From Chitinophaga pinensis (GTDB lineage Bacteria; Bacteroidota; Bacteroidia; UKL13-3), in contig CAMARW010000001.1 of assembly GCA_945860865.1 (NCBI GenBank), positions 1 to 64,000 on the forward strand: a DNA stretch of 64,000 nt. Direction: 5' to 3'. A model generated the notes under the pieces. That model was not told the origin of the DNA. It made no database searches and saw nothing but the letters and a program-made list of their open reading frames with translations. Within the stretch, counting starts at the first letter, position 1, and each line of letters starts with the position of its first letter. The position numbers were made by a program, and so were the translations under genes. This document shows positions 9,970 to 17,969 of this stretch, one piece after another.

Positions 9970-12675
9970 ATGAATAGTAGAATGAAAAAATTTATGCGCA
10001 ACAAATACTTTTTGTGGTTTAGTTTAGGATGCCTTACATTCCTAAGCTACCAATCTGCTCATGCACAAGTAGATAAAGCTATAAAATATGCCTGGTATTT
10101 TGACTATGAAAAGGCAGAAAAATTTTTATTAGATAATGAAAATGAATTAAATGCCGATATGGTAGTGCAACTCGCAGAAGCTTTGTACGCCCAAGGTAAA
10201 TATCCGCAAGCATTGTATTATTACAAGATTGCCGACCAAAAAGAAGCTATTAAAACGCAACAAATGAGAAGAAACTATGTACATTCTTCTACAATGATGC
10301 GTGAGAAATCGCCCTACTTTAAAAAGACAAATTATTTTAAAACAAACTATTTCCTTTACACCAGCATAGACACCTTCAAAGGAAACTCTTCAAATGAAGA
10401 TTTTGCAGCCTTTAGTTGGAACAATATTTTGTTTGTAACAACCTCAAGAAGAACTGGTACCAATGAAAAAGCGTTTAATTATTCGCTAACCAAAATGCCA
10501 TTCTTGGATGTTTATCCATTCAATGAACAAGGTAAAAGAATCCCTTTTCCTGTTTACCTCCCTAAAAATTTAAACTCCGGCCCCATTCATGATGGTCCTA
10601 TTACAATTTCAAAAGATACCAATATTGTTGTTTTAACTAGAAACTACGCCAAAGCCGATGAAAATGGTGTGCAAAATTTATATTTATCCTACTACCTGCG
10701 CAATAAAAACGGTAAATGGAGCTCGCCCAAAACAATGGAGTTTTGTAAATCTAATTTCTCTGCGCAACACCCAGCTTACAATGAAGCAGAACAAGTAGTT
10801 TATTTCTCATCAGACATGCCAGGCGGATATGGGGGATATGATCTCTATAAAACTAAGTGGAATGGTGAAGAATGGTCAAAGCCAGTTAATTTAGGGGATG
10901 AAATTAATACGGAGTTCGATGAAGTGTTCCCGAGTTTCTCTGCAGAGGGAGAGCTAATGTATGCCACTAATCACATCGAAACAACAGGTGGTTTAGACAT
11001 CGTTTTATTTAGCAACGGTAATCGGTTTTTGTTAAATGAACCTTTTAATAGCATATACGATGATTTTGGAGTTAATTTTAAAAATAACAAAGAAGGTTAT
11101 TTCTCTTCAAACAGATTCACTAATAAATTTGATGATAATATATATCGCTTTAACCTAAGCGAACCCGAGAAACAATCATTATTTGTAAAAGTATTTGACG
11201 CTGAAACAGGTTTAGAGTTGGACAATGTAAAAGTTGGTATAAGTAACCTACAAGAATCATTTAGGAACGATTTATACACCCGAGCAGGGCGAGACAATAT
11301 ATTGCTAGCAGATACAGCAGATGCACGTGTACCCATGAAATTTATGGTGAGCAAAGATGGCTACGTTGGTGTTTTCGCTCAGGATAATAGCTATAATTTA
11401 AAAGAGGGAAAATTAGTTAGGGAATTTTATTTGCAAATTGACCCAATTTTTGCCGCAAACGACATTTTTGTAATAGAAGACAACCAAAGTAGTAGCCGTA
11501 TTACTGGAATGCTAGCTAACGATCAAATAAACGGTAATAGCATTAAACCTGGTGATGTAACCGTGTATTTAATTAACAATCCATTGCCAAACAACATAAG
11601 TGTAGACAAGGAAGATGGACTAATTAAATTGGATGCTGGTATAACGCCTGGGACCTACTCTTTTAATTATGTAATTTTTAACAACAAAATTCCAATACAA
11701 AGCGATACCGCCAATGTAACTTTAAATATTAGGGGTATGTTTAATGGAAAAACCCTTCAATTAGCCTCTTTATCGGCTATGCAAATGCCAATGGTAGCAG
11801 GACTACAAGTTAGTAACGATACAGGTTACGCCACTGTAAATGGGGGTTATGTGCTTAATGTAAGAAACAACGACCGTTTAAATGGAAAAAAATCTAACTT
11901 CACCAATACCGTTATTAAAAATATAAAAACCAGCGATCCAAATATTTCAGTAAATAACAAAACAGGCGCAGTAACAGTAAAAAAAGGAACACCCGCCGGA
12001 ACTTACCAAGTTAGTTACGAAATGAACCAACGCGGCAATAAAAATAAATCGGGAGCAGCTTCAGCTACAATCGTGGTGAGAAGAATGGATCAAATTCCTG
12101 GCAGGGGACTTAAAGCTAGTAAGAGTAAGCCTATAGCATTTCCTGTAGTGTATTTTAATAACGACGAACCTAAACAGGCTCAACTTTTCCGCCCAGCATT
12201 TAATTATCAAAATTGCTTTGATAATTATTTAAAGAATATGGAAAGTTTCTATCAAAACTCTGTAGATAGCAGAACCAGTTTAGATACCTTCTTTACCTAC
12301 CACGTTGTTGGTGGATATAAAGAAATGAATAATGTATTAGCAATGTTGCAACAACGCTTAAACCAGGGAGCTCAAATAGAAATATCTGTATCAGCGTATT
12401 GCAGTCCAATTGCCTCTGAAGAATATAATAATAAATTATCTACACGGAGAATTGTATCCATAACTAGGTTTCTAAAGAAATGGAATGATGGTTCTTTAAA
12501 TGATGCTATAGAAAGTAACCGTATCACCTTTTGGGAACATGCCGTAGGCGAATTGGAATCACCTAAAGATGTAAGTGAAGATTACGATAAAGCAAACGAA
12601 TCTGTGTTTGGTATCAAAGCTTCTCGTGAACGCAGGGTAAGCATCACAGTAAAAATAATTGAAGCAGCAAAATAA
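9970..12675 (+). CDS. TPR/PD40/OmpA-like envelope protein carrying two adhesin-type repeats
   Basis: This 901-residue protein is probably periplasmic or outer-membrane bound. In order: a signal peptide to about residue 33; TPR-like helices (about 35-110); a PD40/WD40-like beta-propeller region (about 135-400, with AQHPAYNEAEQVVYFSSD and a GGYGGYDLY blade); a short carboxypeptidase-like strand region; two ~90-residue repeats at 494-588 and 615-703 that match the adhesin repeats; and a C-terminal OmpA-like peptidoglycan-binding domain (about 790-900, NNKLSTRR and SRERRVSITV). Proteins of this type often follow PorP/SprF genes and are thought to anchor T9SS surface complexes to the wall. It ends 14 bases before the convergent metG. 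The start could also be the ATG at 9982. Confidence 0.88.
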   Translation: MNSRMKKFMRNKYFLWFSLGCLTFLSYQSAHAQVDKAIKYAWYFDYEKAEKFLLDNENELNADMVVQLAEALYAQGKYPQALYYYKIADQKEAIKTQQMRRNYVHSSTMMREKSPYFKKTNYFKTNYFLYTSIDTFKGNSSNEDFAAFSWNNILFVTTSRRTGTNEKAFNYSLTKMPFLDVYPFNEQGKRIPFPVYLPKNLNSGPIHDGPITISKDTNIVVLTRNYAKADENGVQNLYLSYYLRNKNGKWSSPKTMEFCKSNFSAQHPAYNEAEQVVYFSSDMPGGYGGYDLYKTKWNGEEWSKPVNLGDEINTEFDEVFPSFSAEGELMYATNHIETTGGLDIVLFSNGNRFLLNEPFNSIYDDFGVNFKNNKEGYFSSNRFTNKFDDNIYRFNLSEPEKQSLFVKVFDAETGLELDNVKVGISNLQESFRNDLYTRAGRDNILLADTADARVPMKFMVSKDGYVGVFAQDNSYNLKEGKLVREFYLQIDPIFAANDIFVIEDNQSSSRITGMLANDQINGNSIKPGDVTVYLINNPLPNNISVDKEDGLIKLDAGITPGTYSFNYVIFNNKIPIQSDTANVTLNIRGMFNGKTLQLASLSAMQMPMVAGLQVSNDTGYATVNGGYVLNVRNNDRLNGKKSNFTNTVIKNIKTSDPNISVNNKTGAVTVKKGTPAGTYQVSYEMNQRGNKNKSGAASATIVVRRMDQIPGRGLKASKSKPIAFPVVYFNNDEPKQAQLFRPAFNYQNCFDNYLKNMESFYQNSVDSRTSLDTFFTYHVVGGYKEMNNVLAMLQQRLNQGAQIEISVSAYCSPIASEEYNNKLSTRRIVSITRFLKKWNDGSLNDAIESNRITFWEHAVGELESPKDVSEDYDKANESVFGIKASRERRVSITVKIIEAAK

Positions 12676-12689
12676 TGCTAAGCATTTAG

Positions 12690-14792
12690 TTACTTCACAA
12701 TACTTCCAAGCTCTATATCTTGCTCTGGGGCAACGGTATAGAGCTTGTTAAAATCATTGCCAGCCATTAAGAGCATTCCCTGGCTTTCGATTCCGCGAAT
12801 TTTACGGGGTGCTAAATTAACTACAACCGTTACCAATTTCCCTAATAGTTCTTCGGGCTGGTAATATGCTGCAATACCGCTTAAAATAGTGCGTTGTTCA
12901 AAGCCTAAATCAACGGTTAAATTTAGTAACTTATCGGCCTTAGGTACTTTTACTGCAGCTATAACTTTACCTACACGTAAATCCAATTTATCAAAATCTT
13001 CGTAGCTAATAGGTGGTTTTAATTCGCTTACCACACTCACTTCTGGCGGCTGAACAGAATTGGCTTTTTTAATGTCTTCCAAACGCTGCAATTGCTTGTT
13101 TATATCTTCGTCTTCTACTTGCTTGTACAAGATTTCTGCCTTACCCAAAGCATGGTTGGCAGTAATAATTTCGTTTTCTTGTAACAAGTTCCAACTGAGG
13201 CTTTCCAGGTTTAACATGGCAGCTAATTTTTGCGCAGTATGCGGCAGAAACGGTTGAGCCGCCACACATAATTTTGCGCAAATTTGCAAGGCATCTACCA
13301 AAATTACTTGCACACTCTCAGCATCTGTTTTAATCAGTTTCCACGGCTCTGTATCTGCCAGATATTTATTACCCGCGCGGGCTATATTAATAAACTCAGC
13401 TTGGGCATCACGCAGTTTTATAGCACTTAAATTTAACTCCAAATTATCAATACTCTCTTTTACTTGTTTAAAACATAATGCCTGAGCCGCTTGCAATTTT
13501 TCATCGCTTAAAGTGCCTTTAGAAACAGGTACAATACCCTGGTAATATTTATCGCAAAGCACCAAAACACGGTTTACAAAATTGCCAAAAATACTCACCA
13601 ATTCACTGTTTACGCGGGTTTGATAATCTTTCCAAGTAAACTCACTATCTTTGGTTTCGGGCGCTATGCTAGTTAAAACATAACGCAACTCATCTTGTCT
13701 ATCCGGAAAATCAATTAAATACTCGTGTAACCAAACAGCCCAATTTCTGGAGGTAGAAATTTTATCCCCTTCCAAATTTAAAAATTCATTGGCTGGCACA
13801 TTGCTTGGTAAAATAAATTCGCCGTGGGTCATCAACATCATTGGAAAAATAATGGCATGAAACACAATATTGTCTTTGCCTATAAAGTGAATAAGCGCCG
13901 TGTCTTCATCTTTCCACCAATCTTGCCAAGATGTGCTGCTAGCTCCTGGCTCCTGGCCTCTAGCAAGCATTGCTTCTTTGGTAGCACTAATATAGCCTAT
14001 TGGCGCATCAAACCAAACATATAAAACCTTGCCATCTGCGCCTGCTATTGGTACTGGAACGCCCCAATCCAAATCGCGGGTCATGGCCCTGCTCTGCAAG
14101 CCTTCTGTAAGCCAACTATTACACTGCCCTTTAATGTTCGATTTCCAATCTTCAAAGCGCTTGATGTATTCCTTAAAAGATTCGGTTTGCTGAATCTCTC
14201 CCATGGGTAAAAACCAATTTTTGGTTTCACGCAAAACAGGCACCGCACCACTTAAAGCAGATTTTGGATTAATTAAATCTGTTGGACTTAATGCTGTTCC
14301 ACATTTTTCGCACTGATCGCCATACGCACTGGGGTTAGCGCAACGCGGACAAGTTCCTGTAATGTACCTATCGGCTAAAAATTGCTTTGCCTCTTCGTCG
14401 TAGTATTGTTGGGTAATTTCTTCCTTAAAAACGCCCTTATCATATAAGTTTCTAAAAAAGTCTTGCGCTGTTTCCTTGTGCGTTTCAGAGCTGGTTCGGC
14501 CATAGTAAGAAAATGCTATTCCAAAATCTTTGAAAGCATTTTTCATAATGCCATCATATTTATCTACTACCTGCTGCGGGGTAATGCCTTCCTTTTTTGC
14601 CTTTATAGTGATAGGCACACCATGCTCATCGCTACCACAAATAAACAAAACATCTTTACCTGTAGCTTGTAAATACCTCACATATACGTCGGCCGGCAAG
14701 TAACAACCCGCTAAATGTCCAATATGCACCGGACCATTAGCATAAGGTAAAGCCGCCGTAACCAAATATCTTTTATAATCCTTCTTACTCAT
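12690..14792 (-). CDS. metG: Methionyl-tRNA synthetase
   Basis: This cytosolic enzyme charges tRNA-Met with methionine. The 700 residues hold the class I HIGH motif (HIGH, 23-26), a zinc knuckle with Cys148, Cys151, Cys161 and Cys164, a KMSKS loop written KISTS (344-348), an anticodon-binding helical domain, and a C-terminal EMAP/Trbp111-type tRNA-binding domain (about 595-700, with DLRVGKV and GIESQGMLL). Length and domain order are those of the dimeric long form of MetG. It converges on the adhesin operon and has its own promoter. Confidence 0.98.
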   Translation of the reverse strand: MSKKDYKRYLVTAALPYANGPVHIGHLAGCYLPADVYVRYLQATGKDVLFICGSDEHGVPITIKAKKEGITPQQVVDKYDGIMKNAFKDFGIAFSYYGRTSSETHKETAQDFFRNLYDKGVFKEEITQQYYDEEAKQFLADRYITGTCPRCANPSAYGDQCEKCGTALSPTDLINPKSALSGAVPVLRETKNWFLPMGEIQQTESFKEYIKRFEDWKSNIKGQCNSWLTEGLQSRAMTRDLDWGVPVPIAGADGKVLYVWFDAPIGYISATKEAMLARGQEPGASSTSWQDWWKDEDTALIHFIGKDNIVFHAIIFPMMLMTHGEFILPSNVPANEFLNLEGDKISTSRNWAVWLHEYLIDFPDRQDELRYVLTSIAPETKDSEFTWKDYQTRVNSELVSIFGNFVNRVLVLCDKYYQGIVPVSKGTLSDEKLQAAQALCFKQVKESIDNLELNLSAIKLRDAQAEFINIARAGNKYLADTEPWKLIKTDAESVQVILVDALQICAKLCVAAQPFLPHTAQKLAAMLNLESLSWNLLQENEIITANHALGKAEILYKQVEDEDINKQLQRLEDIKKANSVQPPEVSVVSELKPPISYEDFDKLDLRVGKVIAAVKVPKADKLLNLTVDLGFEQRTILSGIAAYYQPEELLGKLVTVVVNLAPRKIRGIESQGMLLMAGNDFNKLYTVAPEQDIELGSIVK

Positions 14793-14800
14793 AGTATAGG

Positions 14801-14833
14801 CAAAGGTAATATTAGCCCAATAAGTTAACGCAA
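14801..14833 (-). promoter_or_regulatory. Bacteroidota-type promoter of metG
   Basis: On the minus strand a perfect -7 box TACCTTTG ends 8 bases before the metG start and is preceded, 22 bases upstream, by a TTG that can serve as the -33 element. The spacer is slightly longer than the 19-21 seen elsewhere in this window. A 14-base perfect palindrome centred on GGTTCGAACC lies just upstream (14840-14853). Confidence 0.5.
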
Positions 14834-14912
14834 GAAATATTGGTTCGAACCAAATTTTTTAAATAATAACAAACTAGCTGAACGCAAACATGGAAAAAAT
14901 ACATTTTATTAA

Positions 14913-14945
14913 TTTGGAAATACGAAACTAACAATGATATCTTTG
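14913..14945 (+). promoter_or_regulatory. Bacteroidota-type promoter of the SPFH operon
   Basis: TTTG (14913-14916), 21 bases, then a perfect TATCTTTG -7 box (14938-14945). The ATG of the SPFH gene follows 24 bases later. Confidence 0.65.
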
Positions 14946-14969
14946 TGATATCACTTTAATATCAAAAAA

Positions 14970-15824
14970 ATGAAACAAGAAAACACAGTTACACCTAATG
15001 GAGGATTTTTAGTATTGGCATTATTGCTGATTTTATTAGCCTTAGCAACCCTTGCATTTGTATTTAAAGTTATTGCAGTAGGCGTAATTTTACTGGTGAT
15101 TAGCTTTATTATTTTACTTGGATTTTTCATTAACAACCCCAACGAATCTACCCTATTGGTGCTTTTTGGAGAGTACAAAGGTTCGGCCAAGCAAGACGGA
15201 TTTTTTTGGGTAAATCCATTTTACACCAAATCTAAAATTTCGCTCAGAGCCAGAAATTTGGATAGTCATCCAATTAAAGTAAATGATAAATTGGGAAACC
15301 CCATTATGATTGGAATAGTATTGGTTTGGCGCGTTCAAGATACTTTTAAAGCAGCCTTTGAAGTAAACGATTACGATAGTTTTGTTAAAATTCAAAGTGA
15401 AGCTGCCATCAGAAAATTAGCAGGAACTTATCCTTACGATAACTTTGACGATGAACAAGCAGAAGTCTCTTTGCGATCAGGCAACGAAGAAATTCATTTA
15501 GAGCTAATGGGTGAGCTTACAGAGCGTTTGTCTATTGCGGGTATAGAAGTAATGGAAGCGCGCATTAGCAACTTAGCCTACGCCCAAGAAATTGCTGGAG
15601 CTATGTTGCAAAGACAACAAGCCACTGCCATTGTAGCTGCCAGAACCAAAATTGTAGAAGGCGCGGTTGGCATGGTAGATTTGGCTTTAAAAGCATTGTC
15701 GGAGAAAAACATTATTGATTTAGACGACGATAAAAAAGCTGCCATGGTAAGCAATTTAATGGTGGTGTTATGCAGCGATAAAGCCGCCAATCCGGTAATT
15801 AATGCAGGAACTTTAAACAACTAA
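14970..15824 (+). CDS. SPFH (Band 7) domain membrane protein
   Basis: This 284-residue protein has two N-terminal membrane segments (about 12-32 and 34-53), then an SPFH/Band 7 domain (about 58-235) with the typical ARNLDSHPIKV strand and GIVLVWRV core, a charged coil ending in EARISNLAYAQEIAGAML, and a short tail. SPFH proteins form membrane-associated oligomers of the stomatin/flotillin kind; the specific role here is unknown. It is first in an operon with a small membrane protein (1-base gap) and an Arc-type DNA-binding protein. A good TATCTTTG promoter lies 24 bases upstream. Confidence 0.9.
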   Translation: MKQENTVTPNGGFLVLALLLILLALATLAFVFKVIAVGVILLVISFIILLGFFINNPNESTLLVLFGEYKGSAKQDGFFWVNPFYTKSKISLRARNLDSHPIKVNDKLGNPIMIGIVLVWRVQDTFKAAFEVNDYDSFVKIQSEAAIRKLAGTYPYDNFDDEQAEVSLRSGNEEIHLELMGELTERLSIAGIEVMEARISNLAYAQEIAGAMLQRQQATAIVAARTKIVEGAVGMVDLALKALSEKNIIDLDDDKKAAMVSNLMVVLCSDKAANPVINAGTLNN

Positions 15825-15825
15825 A

Positions 15826-16323
15826 ATGGAGAGCTTTTACGAAAAACAAAAGTTTAACCAATGGTGGATTAAACTAAGCATTTTTATTCCCTTTGTAATT
15901 GTGTTTTGGGGAGTAATTACCGGTAAAACACAAGCAGAAAATGGCAGTTCTATGCTTGTTGCTGCGGTGGTTTTAGGCTTTATATCTGTATTATTTTATT
16001 TTGCCAATTTAGAAACCAAAATAGATACTGATGGAATTACCATTCGCTTTTTTCCCTTTCAAAGGGTTTATTATTATGTGCGCTGGGAAGAAATTGAAAG
16101 TGCAAATGTAAGAACCTACAAACCCATAAGAGAATATGGTGGCTGGGGTTTACGGTATAGCTTTAAACATGGAAAAGCCTATAATGTTGCCGGCACAGTA
16201 GGACTTCAACTGGTGTTAAAAAGCGGAAAAAAGTTTTTAATTGGCACACAAAAAGGGGAAGAATTACGCCAATTTTTATCAGAATTAAATCGCACCAAAA
16301 ATTTAACCTGCATTCAAAATTAA
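15826..16323 (+). CDS. Small membrane protein with a PH-like soluble part
   Basis: This 165-residue protein of unknown function has two membrane helices (about 16-35 and 43-62). A soluble tail of about 100 residues follows, whose alternating strands and final helix (TQKGEELRQFLSEL) look like bacterial PH-domain proteins. That fold is inferred from pattern. It starts one base after the SPFH stop and ends three bases before the Arc-type gene, so the three are almost surely co-transcribed and may act together at the membrane. Confidence 0.75.
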   Translation: MESFYEKQKFNQWWIKLSIFIPFVIVFWGVITGKTQAENGSSMLVAAVVLGFISVLFYFANLETKIDTDGITIRFFPFQRVYYYVRWEEIESANVRTYKPIREYGGWGLRYSFKHGKAYNVAGTVGLQLVLKSGKKFLIGTQKGEELRQFLSELNRTKNLTCIQN

Positions 16324-16326
16324 CTT

Positions 16327-16497
16327 ATGGCCGCTAAGGAAAAAAAACCTTTTGCCTTGCGATTAAACAAGGAGTTGATGGAAGCCATTGAAAAATGGGC
16401 AGCAGATGAACTACGCAGCACCAATGGGCAAATAGAATGGATGTTAACCAAAGTTTTAAAGGAAGCTGGCCGTTTAAAAAAAGATCAGACCAAATAA
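16327..16497 (+). CDS. Arc-family ribbon-helix-helix DNA-binding protein
   Basis: This is a 56-residue frame. Residues 8-14 (PFALRLN) form the ribbon-strand signature of Arc/MetJ-type regulators, and residues 15-48 form the two helices (LMEAIEKWAADELRS and GQIEWMLTKVLKEAG), followed by a lysine-rich tail. Such proteins dimerise and bind operators through the paired strand. Its position three bases behind the membrane-protein gene suggests it is the regulator or a partner of the SPFH operon. It is very short, but the motif is clear. Confidence 0.85.
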   Translation: MAAKEKKPFALRLNKELMEAIEKWAADELRSTNGQIEWMLTKVLKEAGRLKKDQTK

Positions 16498-16535
16498 TAG
16501 GAGTAAAAATTACTATTTTACGCTAACAAACTACC

Positions 16536-17765
16536 TTACAACGCATTAGCTGCTGCTTTACCTGCAATAAATCCTGTAGTCCAGGCCGCTTGAAAATTGA
16601 AGCCGCCTGTAATTCCATCTATATCTAGAACCTCGCCAGCAAAATGCAAACCCTTCATGCGCTTGCTTTCCATGCCTTTAAAATCTATATCGTCTAGGTT
16701 TACACCACCACAGGTAACAAACTCCTCTTTAAAAGTAGTTTTACCTTTTACTTGGTATGTATCATACAATAAACAATTGATAATTTGATTGAGTTGCTCT
16801 TTGCTTACATCACCCCAATTGGCTAATTCATCTACTCCCGCTTTGTTGAGTAAATAAGAATTTAACCTTTTGGGTAAGGTAAATGGAAATAAATTAGAAA
16901 CCTGCTTACTTGGATTAGCAGCCTTTAAATTAAATAATTCCTGACGAACAGAGTCTTCTTTTTTGTTCTCTAGCCAAGAAATTTGTACTTCAAATAAATA
17001 TTGGCGCTCGGCCAAAACCCTTGCTCCTAATGACGAAATCTTTAGAATAGAGGGTCCACTCAAACCCCAATGGGTTATCAAAATGGGGCCACAGCACTCT
17101 AATTTCGACTCTAATATCCTAACCCTCACATTAGGTATGGCAATACCTTGCAGCGCTAATAAATCTTCATTTGGTATATTAAAGGTAAACAAACTGGGCA
17201 CAGGCGTTTCAATTCTATGTCCGAGTTCTTTAAGCCAATGCAAACCTTCCTCTTTGGGGCTTCCACCGGTTGCCACGATGATACGGTTACAAAATATTTT
17301 TTCGCCAGAGTCTAATAAAACATCAAAGCCACCATGAAAATTGGAAACTATTCTTTTTACACTTTTTCCCAACTCTACCTTAACTTTGCACTTTTTAATC
17401 TCCTTTTCTAGGCAATCAATAATAGTTTGAGAATCGTCTGATACCGGAAACATACGGCCATCTTTTTCAGTTTTAAGCTTCACCTTGCGGCTCTCAAACC
17501 ATTCTATTGTATCTTTTGTACTGAACCTAGCAAAGGCGCTTTTAAGCTGTTTCTCTCCACGAGGGTAACTCAAAGAAAGTTGTTTAAGATCAAAACAAGC
17601 ATGCGTAACATTGCACCTACCACCACCAGAAACCTTTACTTTCTGGAGCACCTTCATAGATTTTTCTAGCAAAATAACTTCTGCATTTTTATTTGTTTGG
17701 GCGCACTGAATGGCAGAAAAATATCCCGCTGCGCCTCCTCCAATTACAATTACTTTGTGTGACAA
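16536..17765 (-). CDS. HI0933/YhiN-family FAD-dependent oxidoreductase
   Basis: This 409-residue cytosolic flavoprotein begins with a Rossmann FAD-binding motif (VIGGGAAGYFSA, about 6-17) and the SGGGRCNVT signature (about 46-54). It ends with a GEVLDIDGITGGFNFQAAW segment that closes over the flavin. These are hallmarks of the HI0933 family, whose reactions are poorly known. The start is a TTG: the Rossmann motif is only five residues in, no ATG is in frame nearby, and GGAGGAG lies about 11 bases upstream, one of the strongest ribosome sites in the window. A TATTTTTG box lies at 17795-17802. Confidence 0.9.
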   Translation of the reverse strand: MSHKVIVIGGGAAGYFSAIQCAQTNKNAEVILLEKSMKVLQKVKVSGGGRCNVTHACFDLKQLSLSYPRGEKQLKSAFARFSTKDTIEWFESRKVKLKTEKDGRMFPVSDDSQTIIDCLEKEIKKCKVKVELGKSVKRIVSNFHGGFDVLLDSGEKIFCNRIIVATGGSPKEEGLHWLKELGHRIETPVPSLFTFNIPNEDLLALQGIAIPNVRVRILESKLECCGPILITHWGLSGPSILKISSLGARVLAERQYLFEVQISWLENKKEDSVRQELFNLKAANPSKQVSNLFPFTLPKRLNSYLLNKAGVDELANWGDVSKEQLNQIINCLLYDTYQVKGKTTFKEEFVTCGGVNLDDIDFKGMESKRMKGLHFAGEVLDIDGITGGFNFQAAWTTGFIAGKAAANAL

Positions 17766-17794
17766 TTTGCTTTTTCTCCTCCATTAACAGAATG

Positions 17795-17802
17795 CAAAAA
17801 TA
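17795..17802 (-). promoter_or_regulatory. -7 box of the HI0933-family gene
   Basis: TATTTTTG on the minus strand, 29 bases before the TTG start. No good -33 TTG sits at the usual distance, so this is a partial match. Confidence 0.35.
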
Positions 17803-17899
17803 AGCAGCTAGAGGCATATTTTTCCGATTTTCTAATTAAACAACTGGTTTTCAACAAAGCAAAAACAAAAAAACACTTAAAATTAGCTTAAGATTGTTG

Positions 17900-17930
17900 T
17901 TTGTAGGTTTAACAAAATCATTTATGTTTG
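17900..17930 (+). promoter_or_regulatory. Bacteroidota-type promoter of the GT117/DUF2723 gene
   Basis: TTTG (17900-17903), 19 bases, then TATGTTTG (17923-17930). The ATG follows 39 bases after the box. Confidence 0.65.
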
Positions 17931-17969
17931 CCATTTAGCGTTAAACCAACAGAAAAATTTAGTTAGAGA

